Shown: one piece after another, positions 34,790 to 42,952 of the stretch | Layout: the number at the start of each line of letters is the position of its first letter | How positions within the stretch are numbered: the first letter of the stretch is position 1 | Notes under the pieces: model-generated | What the model was told of the DNA's origin: nothing | The model's input: the letters and a program-made list of their open reading frames with translations, nothing else | Database searches by the model: none | Assembly: GCF_003931565.1 (NCBI RefSeq) | Contig: NZ_RRYI01000003.1 | Span: 434,001-498,000 of the forward strand | Direction of reading: 5' to 3' | Source: Caulobacter sp. 602-1 | GTDB lineage: Bacteria > Pseudomonadota > Alphaproteobacteria > Caulobacterales > Caulobacteraceae | DNA length: 64,000 nucleotides | Made by a program: the position numbers and the translations under genes

Positions 34790-35941
34790 TTGAGCGATCC
34801 GCTTCTCGTGCATTCGTCCGCTCTCCTCTCGGCCCACGTTCCGTCGCCCCTGGACGCTCCGGTTCCGGTGGCGCGGCCGTTCATGCCGGCGGCGGAGGCG
34901 ATCCTGCCCTACCTGCAAAGGATCGACGCCAAGCGCTGGTATTCCAATTTCGGCCCCTTGCTGATCGAGCTGGAAGCGCGCCTGGCGGCGCGGTTCGCGC
35001 GTCCGACCCTGGCCTGCACCGCCGCCAACGGCACCCAGGCCCTGACCCTGGCGCTGGCGGCGCTGGACGCCAAGCCGGGCGGCCTGTGCGTCATGCCGGC
35101 CTGGACCTTCGTGGCCACGGCCCACGCCGCCCTCCAGGCGGGACTGGTTCCCTGGTTCGTCGACGTCGATCCCGTCACCGGCGTGCTGGACGCCGACCAT
35201 GTCCGCGAGCGCCTGGCGCACGCGCCGGGCCCCGTCTCGGCGGTGATCCCGGTGGCTTCGTTCGGCCGGCCGCTGGACCCCGCGCCGTGGGCCAGGCTGC
35301 GGGAAGACACCGGCCTGCCGGTCGTCATCGACGCGGCCGCTTCGTTCGACAGCGTCAGCGCCGCCCCGGTCCCAACCATGGTCAGCCTGCACGCCACCAA
35401 GTCACTGGGCGTCGGCGAGGGCGGCTTCATCGCTTCCGAAGATCCGGCCTTCATCACCCGCTTCCGGGCCCTGACCAGCTTCGGCTTCATGGGCGACCGC
35501 GAGGCGCGGTTCCCGGCCAACAACGCCAAGCTCAGCGAGTACACCTGCGCGGTCGGCCTGGCCGCCCTGGATCAGTGGCCGTCGACCCGCACGGCCTACG
35601 CCGCCACCGCCCAGCGCCTGCGCATGGCTCTGCTGCACACGCCCCAGGTCATCTTCCAGCCGGGCTGGGGCCCGGAGTGGGTGTCCAGCACCTGCGTGGT
35701 CGAGCTGCCGGCAGGTTCCGCCGACGCCGTCGAGGCGGCGCTGCGCGCGCAGGGCGTCGACACCCGCCGCTGGTGGGGCGCGGGCTGTCACACCAGCCGG
35801 GCCTTCGCGTCCTGCCCGGCCGATCCGCTGCCCGTCACCGCCCGCCTGGCGTCGGCGACCCTGGGCCTGCCCTATTTCGCCGACATGGCGCTGGACCAGG
35901 TCAACCGCGTCGGCCTCAGCCTCGCGCAAGCCCTGGCCTGA
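34790..35941 (+). CDS. DegT/DnrJ/EryC1/StrS-family aminotransferase
   Basis: PLP-dependent sugar aminotransferase candidate of 383 residues. Fold features: WYSNFGPLLIELEARLAARF near the start, ANGTQALTLAL (PLP phosphate), PAWTFVATAHAAL, VIDAAASFD (Asp stacking on PLP) and Lys204 in LHATKSLGVGEGGF as the PLP lysine. Such enzymes usually convert a nucleotide-linked keto sugar to an amino sugar. The TTG at 34790 is the assigned start; a GTG at 34808 is possible. It lies 91 bases after the PhyH gene and 106 bases before the KASIII-ACP genes. No sugar dehydratase is present nearby, so the keto-sugar must come from elsewhere. Confidence 0.85.
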   Translation: MSDPLLVHSSALLSAHVPSPLDAPVPVARPFMPAAEAILPYLQRIDAKRWYSNFGPLLIELEARLAARFARPTLACTAANGTQALTLALAALDAKPGGLCVMPAWTFVATAHAALQAGLVPWFVDVDPVTGVLDADHVRERLAHAPGPVSAVIPVASFGRPLDPAPWARLREDTGLPVVIDAAASFDSVSAAPVPTMVSLHATKSLGVGEGGFIASEDPAFITRFRALTSFGFMGDREARFPANNAKLSEYTCAVGLAALDQWPSTRTAYAATAQRLRMALLHTPQVIFQPGWGPEWVSSTCVVELPAGSADAVEAALRAQGVDTRRWWGAGCHTSRAFASCPADPLPVTARLASATLGLPYFADMALDQVNRVGLSLAQALA

Positions 35942-35984
35942 GCCCGCTCTGCGACGCCGCGCCGCATCGGCGGGATGCTTATGG

Positions 35985-35999
35985 TTAACCGGTCTTTAG
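35985..35999 (+). promoter_or_regulatory. CtrA-like site before the KASIII-ACP operon
   Basis: TTAA-CCGGTCT-TTAG, one mismatch from the TTAA-N7-TTAA binding site of the cell-cycle regulator CtrA, 49 bases before the first KASIII start. Sites this short arise by chance, so this is only a candidate. Confidence 0.25.
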
Positions 36000-36047
36000 A
36001 ACTTGGAACCCTAGTCTCAGCCGTCGGTTGAGGAGCGTCCGAGTCAG

Positions 36048-37058
36048 GTGGGCACCAGCGGAAAAATCGTCGCGATCGCCAGCCACCTGCCCGAGCGGGT
36101 GCTGAGCAACGACGACCTGGCCGCGCTGTATCCCAGCTGGCCCGCCGACAAGATCCTCGACAAGACCGGCGTCCAGACCCGCCATATCGCCGCCCCCGAC
36201 GAGACCGCCGTCGACCTGGCGGAGGCCGCCGCCAAGGCTCTGTTCGCCCAGGGCCGCGTCGCGCCCGGCGACATCGACTACCTGCTGTTCTGCACCCAGG
36301 CGCCGGACCACATCCTGCCGACCTCGGCCTGCATTCTGCAGCGACGCCTGGGGCTGCGGACCGACATCGGCGCCCTGGATTTCAACCTCGGCTGTTCAGG
36401 CTTCGTCTACGGCCTGTCCATGGCTCAGGCCCTGATCGCCAGCGGCCAGGCCCGGCGCGTGCTGCTGCTGACCGCCGACACCTATTCCAAGCTGATCCAC
36501 CCGATGGACCGCGGCGTGCGCAGCCTGTTCGGCGACGGCGCGGCCGCGACGCTGATCGAGGCGGTCGAGACCGATGCGCCGGCCCTGGGCCCCTTCGTGT
36601 TCGGCACCGACGGATCGGGAGCCGAGAACCTGATCGTGCCGGCCGGAGGGTTCCGCCAGCCGCGCACGGCGGAGACGGCCGTCGTCACCGAAGACGCCTC
36701 GGGCAATCTGCGCTCGGCCGATCATCTCTATATGAACGGCGCGGCGATCATGACCTTCACCCTGGGCGCGGTCCCGGCGGCGATCGACAAGCTGCTGGCC
36801 CGCGCCGGCGTCGCGCTGGACGACTACGACGCCGTCGTGCTGCACCAGGCCAGCGCCTTCATCCTCGACCGCCTGCGCCGCAAGCTAGCCGTGCCCGAGG
36901 ACCGCTTCGTGATCGCCCTGCGCGAGTGGGGCAACACCGTCTCGTCCACCATTCCCATGGCGCTGGAGCCGCTGGTCAGGGACGGGCGTCCGCGCCGCGT
37001 CCTGCTGGTCGGTTTCGGCGTCGGCTATTCCTGGGCCGCCGCCCAGGCCTTTCTCTAG
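36048..37058 (+). CDS. 3-oxoacyl-ACP synthase III (KASIII/FabH-like), first copy
   Basis: 336-residue thiolase-fold condensing enzyme. The catalytic triad is intact: Cys116 (NLGCSGF), His266 (VLHQAS) and Asn296 (EWGNTVSSTIP). It should condense an acyl-CoA starter with malonyl-ACP. The start is GTG at 36048 with AGGAGCG upstream. A dedicated ACP gene begins 11 bases later and a second KASIII gene follows it. FabH-like enzymes with a private ACP occur in loci that make acylated amino sugars, such as flagellar glycosylation regions. It is probably not the housekeeping FabH. Confidence 0.9.
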   Translation: MGTSGKIVAIASHLPERVLSNDDLAALYPSWPADKILDKTGVQTRHIAAPDETAVDLAEAAAKALFAQGRVAPGDIDYLLFCTQAPDHILPTSACILQRRLGLRTDIGALDFNLGCSGFVYGLSMAQALIASGQARRVLLLTADTYSKLIHPMDRGVRSLFGDGAAATLIEAVETDAPALGPFVFGTDGSGAENLIVPAGGFRQPRTAETAVVTEDASGNLRSADHLYMNGAAIMTFTLGAVPAAIDKLLARAGVALDDYDAVVLHQASAFILDRLRRKLAVPEDRFVIALREWGNTVSSTIPMALEPLVRDGRPRRVLLVGFGVGYSWAAAQAFL

Positions 37059-37068
37059 GAGCACCGTG

Positions 37069-37293
37069 ATGCAAGAGCTGTACGCCGGCCTGGCCGAGAT
37101 CTTCGAGACCGACACCGCCGAGGTGAACGCCGACACCGTCCTGGCCAACCACAACTGGGACTCGCTGGCCATCGTCTCGACCATCGCCCTGGTCGACGAG
37201 ATCCGCGGCGAACTGCTGGACGGCGCGGCCCTGGCCGAGTGCGTGACGGTGGCCGACATCGTCGCCCTGATCCCGCAGGCCCAGGCGGCCTGA
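37069..37293 (+). CDS. Dedicated acyl carrier protein
   Basis: 74-residue carrier protein with the phosphopantetheine attachment Ser32 in NWDSLAIV, the usual DSL motif. It is acidic and helical throughout. An in-frame GTG lies one codon upstream (37066); AGGAG sits 5-8 bases before. It is wedged between two KASIII genes (10 bases after the first, 2 bases before the second), so it should carry the chain they build. It is distinct from the standard AcpP, which is longer in its first helix and strongly conserved. Confidence 0.92.
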   Translation: MQELYAGLAEIFETDTAEVNADTVLANHNWDSLAIVSTIALVDEIRGELLDGAALAECVTVADIVALIPQAQAA

Positions 37294-37295
37294 GC

Positions 37296-38366
37296 ATGAC
37301 GACGGCCACGTCCGCCGCCGGTGAGCGTCCGCGTCGGGGCGGCTACGCCCTGTCCGGCGTCGCCTTGCGCGGCGTGGTCTGCGCCGTACCCGGCGCGCCG
37401 GTGCCCAACGCCGTGATCGCCGAGACCCTGGGCGATCAGGCCGTGGCCGACGTCGTCAAGATGATCGGGGTCGAGACCCGCCACTGGTCCGCCCCGGACC
37501 AGACCACCGCCGACCTCTGCTTCGCGGCCGCCCGGCATCTGCTCCAGAAGCTGGACTGGGACCCCGACAGCGTCGACGCCGTGATCTTCGTCACCCAGAC
37601 CCCGGACCATCCGCTGCCGGCCAGCGCCTGCCTGCTGCACGGACGCCTGGGCCTGGCGACCGACTGCCAGGCCTTCGACGTCAATCTGGGCTGTTCGGGC
37701 TATGTCTACGGCCTGTGGCTGGCGGCCAGCCTGATCCAGTCCGGCTGCCGGCGCGTGCTGTTGCTGGCGGGCGAGACCATGAGCCGCCTGGTCGATCCCA
37801 ACGATCGCGGCACGGCCGTCCTGTTCGGCGACGCCGGTTCGGCCTCGGCTATCGAGCACGATCCCGCCGCGCCGGTGATGCGCTTCCGCCTGGGCTCCGA
37901 CGGCTCGGGGGCCGGCGCGCTGATGGTGCCCCAAGGCGGCTTCCGCCCCGTCGATCCCGACCGCGCCTTCACCCTGGACCCGAGCCGCCTGCACATGGAC
38001 GGCGGCGAGGTCTTCACCTTCACCCTGCGCGAGGTGCCCAAGCTGGTGGCCGACACCCTGGCCGACGCGGGCATGACCGGCGACAGCGTCGACGCCTACC
38101 TGCTGCACCAGGCCAACCGCTTCATGCTGCGCCACATCGGCAAGAAGATCGGCGCCACCGACCCTGAGCGCCTGCCGATCAACATCGACCGCTATGGCAA
38201 CACCAGTTCGGCGACCATTCCGCTGCTGCTGGCCGACGACATGGCCCAGCGCCTGACCACGGGCTCGGTTCGGCTGATGCTGGTCGGTTTCGGGGTCGGC
38301 CTCTCCTGGGGCGCGGTGCTGGCCGAGTTCGGGCCGCTGGCCTGCGCCGAGGTGATCGCCGCATGA
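37296..38366 (+). CDS. 3-oxoacyl-ACP synthase III (KASIII/FabH-like), second copy
   Basis: 356-residue paralogue of the first KASIII with an extra ~17 N-terminal residues. All catalytic residues are kept: Cys133 (NLGCSGY), His271 (LLHQAN) and Asn302 (YGNTSSATIP). Shared segments such as TQTPDHPLPASACLL show recent common origin with the first copy. Two active-looking KASIII proteins flanking one ACP suggest two condensation steps or a heterodimer. The stop overlaps the SDR start (ATGA). Confidence 0.9.
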   Translation: MTTATSAAGERPRRGGYALSGVALRGVVCAVPGAPVPNAVIAETLGDQAVADVVKMIGVETRHWSAPDQTTADLCFAAARHLLQKLDWDPDSVDAVIFVTQTPDHPLPASACLLHGRLGLATDCQAFDVNLGCSGYVYGLWLAASLIQSGCRRVLLLAGETMSRLVDPNDRGTAVLFGDAGSASAIEHDPAAPVMRFRLGSDGSGAGALMVPQGGFRPVDPDRAFTLDPSRLHMDGGEVFTFTLREVPKLVADTLADAGMTGDSVDAYLLHQANRFMLRHIGKKIGATDPERLPINIDRYGNTSSATIPLLLADDMAQRLTTGSVRLMLVGFGVGLSWGAVLAEFGPLACAEVIAA

Positions 38367-39124
38367 CCTTCTCGGCTGACGCGCTGAAGGATCGCGCCAT
38401 CCTGGTCACGGGCGCCTCCTCGGGCCTGGGCCGGGCCACGGCCGCCCTGATCGCCCGGTGCGGCGGCCGGGTGATCGCCACCGGTCGCGACGAGGCCCGC
38501 CTGGCCGCCACCCTCGAGGTCCTGCCCGGTGAGGGCCACACCGCCTTCGCCGCCGAGCTCGACGACGCCGACGCGGTCGCCGACCGCATCAGCGCCATCG
38601 CCGCGGAGGCCGGCGGACTCGACGGCATGTTCCACTCGGCCGGCAGCGAGCTGGTCCTGCCGGCCCGTCTGACCAAGTCCAAGCAGATCGACGGCGTGTT
38701 CGGGGCGGCGGTGCACGGCGCCCTGGGCCTCGGCCGCGCGGCCGGCAAGGCCAATGTGATGAAGGCCGGCGCGTCGATCGTGCTGATGTCCTCGGCCGCC
38801 GCCCACCGCGGTCGCGCCGGCATGATGGCCTATTCCGCCGCCAAGGCCGCGATCGAGGGCCTGACCCGCTCCCTGGCCTGCGAGCTGGCCCCGAAGGCGG
38901 TCCGCGTCAACGCCATCGCCGCCGGCGGGGTCGAGACCGAGATGCACGCGCGCCTGGCCCGGGGCCTCTCCGACGCCGGCATGAGCGCCTACGAGGCCCA
39001 GCACCCGCTCGGCTTCGGCCAGCCCGACGACGTCGCGGGCGCCGCCGTGTTCCTGCTGTCGCCCGCCGCCCGCTGGGTGACCGGCGCGGTGTGGGCCGTC
39101 GACGGCGGCTACCTGGCCAGCTGA
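38363..39124 (+). CDS. Short-chain dehydrogenase/reductase (FabG-like)
   Basis: 253-residue NAD(P)-dependent oxidoreductase. The Rossmann motif is TGASSGLG (16-23); the catalytic Ser lies in MSSAAAHRG and the Tyr157-x3-Lys161 pair in YSAAK. The end AVWAVDGGYLAS is typical for SDRs. Within this operon it most likely reduces the 3-oxoacyl-ACP made by the KASIII enzymes to a 3-hydroxyacyl-ACP. Its start overlaps the second KASIII gene by 4 bases. Loss of the usual NAG motif (FHSAGSE here) is a small deviation. Confidence 0.9.
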   Translation: MTFSADALKDRAILVTGASSGLGRATAALIARCGGRVIATGRDEARLAATLEVLPGEGHTAFAAELDDADAVADRISAIAAEAGGLDGMFHSAGSELVLPARLTKSKQIDGVFGAAVHGALGLGRAAGKANVMKAGASIVLMSSAAAHRGRAGMMAYSAAKAAIEGLTRSLACELAPKAVRVNAIAAGGVETEMHARLARGLSDAGMSAYEAQHPLGFGQPDDVAGAAVFLLSPAARWVTGAVWAVDGGYLAS

Positions 39125-39138
39125 GGGGAAGGCGCGCG

Positions 39139-39759
39139 ATGACGGACTATGTGCTGGTCGGCGGCGGGGCCTTCGCCCGCGAGATCCACGACTGGTTCGC
39201 GCCGGATCTGCCCGAGGGCGACCGCTTCGTTGGCTATCTGGACGACGGCGACCGGCCGATGGCCGCCTTCGGCCGCGACTTGCCGCAGCTGGGCGACACC
39301 AGGGCCTACGCGCTCGCCCCCAACCAGCGCCTGGTGATGGCGGTCGCCGGTCCGGCCGGCAAGGTCGCCCTGGCCGGACGGTTGGGCGGCCCCGACGCCT
39401 TCGCCACCCTGCTGCATCCGCGCGCCTGGGTCTCGGCCTCGGCCAGGCTCGGACGCGGCGTGGTCGTGGGTCCGTTCGCGGATGTCTCGGCCGACAGCCG
39501 GGCCGGCGACCTCGTCACCATCAACGCCCATTCGGGCCTGGGCCACGACGCCAGCCTCGGCGACTTCGTCACCCTCAGCGGCTATGTCGACCTGACCGGC
39601 GGCGTCACGGTCGGCCCGCGCTCGTTCTTCGGCTCGGGCGCGCGGGTGTTGCCGCGCCTGTCGATCGGCGCCGACTGCACGGTCGGGGCCGGCGCGGTCG
39701 TGGTGCGCGGCTGCGAGGACGGGGTGACCCTCTACGCGGCGCCGGCGAGGCGGCTTTGA
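39139..39759 (+). CDS. PglD/NeuD-like sugar O/N-acyltransferase
   Basis: 206-residue protein with an N-terminal nucleotide-sugar-binding Rossmann segment (MTDYVLVGGGAFAREIHDWF) and a C-terminal left-handed beta-helix of hexapeptide repeats (VVGPFADVSADS, VTINAHSGLGHDASLGDFVTLSG). The catalytic His is probably in NAHSGLGHDA. Relatives acetylate amino groups of UDP-sugars. In this operon it could use a hydroxyacyl chain from the dedicated ACP. It begins 14 bases after the SDR stop and overlaps the Rieske gene. Confidence 0.87.
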   Translation: MTDYVLVGGGAFAREIHDWFAPDLPEGDRFVGYLDDGDRPMAAFGRDLPQLGDTRAYALAPNQRLVMAVAGPAGKVALAGRLGGPDAFATLLHPRAWVSASARLGRGVVVGPFADVSADSRAGDLVTINAHSGLGHDASLGDFVTLSGYVDLTGGVTVGPRSFFGSGARVLPRLSIGADCTVGAGAVVVRGCEDGVTLYAAPARRL

Positions 39760-40781
39760 GTCCCCTCGACACCACCCTTCTGAACGGCTTCTGGCACCTC
39801 GTCGCCCACCGCAGCGAGCTGGCCGAGCCGGGCGCCTTCCTGCGGCTGGACTGGGCCCTGGGCGACCTCGTCCTGCACAATGACGAGGGCCAGATCGTCG
39901 CCTTCGACAATGTCTGCCCGCATCGCGGCGGGCGGTTCTTCGTCGAGGACCACGGCGTCGGCCGGGCCGTCTGCCCCTATCACGGCTGGAGCTATCGCGG
40001 CGGCCAGGTGCGCGTGCCTCTGGCCAAGACCTTCCCGCCCGGCGCTTTGGACAAGGTGGCCTTGCGCCGCTTCCAGACCGCCTGGTGCGGCGACTTTCTC
40101 TTTGTCGGGATCGCGCCCACGCAGACCCTGGAAGCCCAGCTGGCCGGCGCCTTCGCGCCGCTGGCCAAGGTCTCGGGCCATATCGCCGGCCGCCGCGACT
40201 TCAACGCCTTCGCGTTCCAGGCCGACTGGCGCGTGGCGGTCGAGAACGCCCTGGAGACCGACCACGTCAACGCCGTCCACCCTCACACCCTGGCGCAGCT
40301 GGGGCTGAAGGAGGAGGCTACCGTCCATGACGGCCTCAACGTCACCTATAAGGGCCACGTCACCGACAGCCGCACGCTGCGCGGCCTCAAGACCCTGAGC
40401 CGCTTCTTCGACGTCGACGGCGCCTATCCGGGCTATTGGACGATCTATGTCTTCCCGTTCGCCATGGTCTCCTCGACTTTCGGCTATTCCTATTCGCTGC
40501 AGACCTTCCTGCCGTCGGCCGCGCCGCGCCGGTCGCACTTCTGCAGCCGCCTGCTGGCCAGCAAGATCAAGCCCGGCTACGAGGCCGCCGTCGCGGCGTT
40601 CCTCGACTCCAGCGCCCGGGTCAATCGCCAGATCTTCGACGAGGACCACGCGATCTGCGCCCGCGTCAGCCCCCACTATGACTTGACCTCCGCCGACCGG
40701 GTGTTCGCGCCCGGCGAGGCCCGCGTCGCGCGTCTGCACGCGATCCTGACGGCGATGACCCAGCAAGAGGACCTGCCCTGA
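39756..40781 (+). CDS. Rieske 2Fe-2S ring-hydroxylating-type oxygenase
   Basis: 341-residue oxygenase alpha-subunit-like protein. The Rieske cluster is bound by CPHRGG (Cys54, His56) and CPYHGW (Cys73, His76). The mononuclear iron site is ETDHVNAVHPH (Asp169, His170, His175). The start is TTG at 39756, overlapping the acyltransferase stop (TTGA). No ferredoxin or reductase gene is adjacent, so electrons must come from general carriers. Such proteins hydroxylate or demethylate small molecules; here the target may be the sugar or its acyl group. Confidence 0.88.
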   Translation: MSPLDTTLLNGFWHLVAHRSELAEPGAFLRLDWALGDLVLHNDEGQIVAFDNVCPHRGGRFFVEDHGVGRAVCPYHGWSYRGGQVRVPLAKTFPPGALDKVALRRFQTAWCGDFLFVGIAPTQTLEAQLAGAFAPLAKVSGHIAGRRDFNAFAFQADWRVAVENALETDHVNAVHPHTLAQLGLKEEATVHDGLNVTYKGHVTDSRTLRGLKTLSRFFDVDGAYPGYWTIYVFPFAMVSSTFGYSYSLQTFLPSAAPRRSHFCSRLLASKIKPGYEAAVAAFLDSSARVNRQIFDEDHAICARVSPHYDLTSADRVFAPGEARVARLHAILTAMTQQEDLP

Positions 40782-42226
40782 TGGCCTTGTTCGATTTCCT
40801 CCAGGAGGGCGCCCAAGAGCGGTACCTGCCCTCGATCAAGATCATCGCCGAGCGTTGGGACATCATGCTGGGCGAGGACGCCCTGGACGGCGTCAACGAC
40901 TATACCTTCGCCGAGAGGGTGATCAGCCTGCTGGAGAGCGGCAAATACCGGGCCGACTTCATCCTGCAGGTGATCTCCGACCTCGGCTCGATCGCCTGGT
41001 GGCGCGGCCCGCATCTGAGCGATGGCCACGCCGGGCGCGTGGCGGCCCTGGCGCGCCGCCTGCACCTGAGCGGGGCCGACGCCCTGACCTTGCCGCCCCG
41101 CGACATTCCGCTCAGCGCCGCTCGGCGCGCCCACGTGGTTTTCGCCGGCGACCTGGCCGGTCCGTTTCACTCGCCGTCGCGCGGGGCGATCGACTATGTC
41201 GCCGCCCTGGCCATGGACCCGACGGTCGAGCGGATCGACCTGCACCATGGCGGCGAGATCAAGAACAATATGCAGGCCTATATCGACGAGCGCCTGGGCG
41301 ACGTCCCGCCCGAGCGGGGCCTCAATCTGATCTCCACCCAGGAGAACCCCGACTACCTGGTCGACGCGATCCGCAAGGGGCCTTGCACCTATCACTTCTG
41401 GTGCGAGCCGATCATGGCCCCGCAGATCACCATCGCCAGCCGCCTGGGCCCGACGGTGATGTTCACCTGCGGCGACGAGCCGCCGCCCCAGTATGCCGAC
41501 GTCTTCTGGTACTTCCACGAGCCCCAGCACATGGCGCCGATCTGGAAGCGCCGCGGCGCGCCGGCCAGCTACATCCGCAACTACGTCCAGAGCCTGTCCG
41601 GGCCGTTCTACGACGAGGGTCCGCCCGCCCCGCGCGCCCGCGCCGAGGTCCATCTGCCGCAGGACGCCTTCGTCATCGCCACGGTCGGCAACCGCCTGGC
41701 GGTGGACCTGGACGAGACCTTCGTCACCGGGATCGAGAAGATCCTGCGCGACCGTCCCAACTGCATCTGGCTGGTGGTCGGCGGCCTGCCCGACAATCTG
41801 CTGGACGCCTGCCAGGCGATTCTGGGCGATCAGTTCCGCTACATCTACCAGGACCTGGAGCTGGCCCGGCTGATGACCACGGTCGACGTGTTCGCCAATC
41901 CGTTCCGCCAGGGCGGCGGCAACAGCGCCATGATCGCCCTGACGGCGGGCGCGGTGCTGCTGACCACGAAGGACGGCGACGTCGCCTCCATGGCCCCGCC
42001 CGAGCATCGGGCCAAGGATCCCGAGGACTACTTCGCGCGCCTGGCGATGCTGATCGACACGCCCGGAGCCTTGGACGCCTGGCGCGAACCGCAGCGGGAA
42101 CGCTGTCGAGTGATGACCGACCAGACCCACTTCCTCAGCGCGCTGAAGGCCATGGTCGACCTGGCCCACCAGCGCTTCGAGGCCCGCCAGGGCCGCACCC
42201 TGACCTCGGTGGTCGAGGAAGACTAA
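40781..42226 (+). CDS. Glycosyltransferase-like protein (GT4-type C-terminal domain)
   Basis: 481-residue protein. The first ~100 residues are a helical domain of unknown type (MALFDFLQEGAQERYLPSIK). The C-terminal half has a GT-B-like segment: FVIATVGNRLAVDLDETF, CIWLVVGGLPDNLLDA, RYIYQDLELARLMTTVDVFANPFRQGGG, which matches the sugar-nucleotide-binding region of GT4 enzymes. The ATG shares its A with the Rieske stop. It is last in the operon and could attach the finished amino sugar to a surface polymer or protein. Family assignment is moderate. Confidence 0.7.
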   Translation: MALFDFLQEGAQERYLPSIKIIAERWDIMLGEDALDGVNDYTFAERVISLLESGKYRADFILQVISDLGSIAWWRGPHLSDGHAGRVAALARRLHLSGADALTLPPRDIPLSAARRAHVVFAGDLAGPFHSPSRGAIDYVAALAMDPTVERIDLHHGGEIKNNMQAYIDERLGDVPPERGLNLISTQENPDYLVDAIRKGPCTYHFWCEPIMAPQITIASRLGPTVMFTCGDEPPPQYADVFWYFHEPQHMAPIWKRRGAPASYIRNYVQSLSGPFYDEGPPAPRARAEVHLPQDAFVIATVGNRLAVDLDETFVTGIEKILRDRPNCIWLVVGGLPDNLLDACQAILGDQFRYIYQDLELARLMTTVDVFANPFRQGGGNSAMIALTAGAVLLTTKDGDVASMAPPEHRAKDPEDYFARLAMLIDTPGALDAWREPQRERCRVMTDQTHFLSALKAMVDLAHQRFEARQGRTLTSVVEED

Positions 42227-42320
42227 GGGGCTCAGGCCGCGGCGACAGGAACAGCAGCCGCGGCGTCACGGCCGCCGCTCGCCGTGGACGAATCCGTCGA
42301 CCGCGCGCCGCCCGTCTTGT

Positions 42321-42333
42321 GTTATATTATATC
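42321..42333 (+). promoter_or_regulatory. Candidate Zur box upstream of the merC-like gene
   Basis: GTTATATTATATC matches the proteobacterial Zur palindrome GTTATA-N-TATAAC except at two positions in the right arm. It sits 90 bases before the MerC-family start in an unusually AT-rich patch of a GC-rich region. Zinc-dependent repression is inferred. Confidence 0.65.
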
Positions 42334-42422
42334 ACCACTAGATAGGAGCCATCGGGCGGGACCCGGCGTCGGCGGAGGTCGCGCCTGATTGTCCCGCGAC
42401 GCGTAGATTCAGGAGCGCCTTG

Positions 42423-42818
42423 ATGACCCCCACCCTCGCCAGGGCGCTCGACGCGTCCGCCGTCGGGCTGTCGGCCCTGTGCCTGGTCCACTGCCTGGCC
42501 CTGCCGGCGCTGGCCTTGCTGCTGCCGGTGCTGGGCCTGTGGGCGCAGGCCGAGTGGGTGCACGTGGCCTTCGTGCTGGTCGCCGCCCCGGTCGCGGCGC
42601 TGTCGTTCGTCGACCTGTCCAAGCGTCGGCCGCGCTCCTGGCGCCTGGCGACGGTGGCGATCCTGGGCCTGGCCCTGATGATCGCCGGCGCCCTGGAGTT
42701 TCCATCGGCCGCCGACGAGCGCGCGCTGACCGTGGTGGGCGGGATCCTTCTGGCCGGCGCGCACCTGGCCAACTGGCGCCGCCGACACGACGACGCGCGC
42801 TGCGCGGCCTGCGAATAG
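42423..42818 (+). CDS. MerC-domain membrane protein
   Basis: 131-residue inner-membrane protein with four predicted membrane segments. The first contains the MerC metal-binding feature LCLVHCLALPALALLLP with two cysteines. A CAACE motif ends the protein. MerC proteins move mercury in resistance operons, but solitary MerC-like genes under Zur control are thought to handle zinc, and a Zur-like box precedes this one. AGGAGCG lies 5 bases upstream of the ATG. No mercury reductase or MerR-Hg regulator is present. Confidence 0.85.
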   Translation: MTPTLARALDASAVGLSALCLVHCLALPALALLLPVLGLWAQAEWVHVAFVLVAAPVAALSFVDLSKRRPRSWRLATVAILGLALMIAGALEFPSAADERALTVVGGILLAGAHLANWRRRHDDARCAACE

Positions 42819-42931
42819 GATCGCGAGGCCTAGGGTCGCGAGGCCAGAGCCGGGCGAGGTTCGGAGGGGCGACTTGACCTGAAACGCCAGAGCCGCCCTT
42901 GGCCCCTTTGGCGTTCGAGCCGGGGTTTCCA

Positions 42932-42950
42932 CCGATCCTGGCGGGATCGG
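42932..42950 (-). terminator. Weak terminator-like hairpin after the siderophore-interacting gene
   Basis: CCGATCC-TGGCG-GGATCGG, 2 bases beyond the minus-strand stop. It lacks a T-run, so it may stop transcription only poorly, or act for the convergent merC-like gene too. Confidence 0.4.
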
Positions 42951-42952
42951 CG

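Noticed and set aside
42423..42818. Mercury resistance operon
   Set aside because: Only a MerC-like gene is present; merA, merT, merP and a mercury-type merR are absent, and the promoter carries a Zur-like box.
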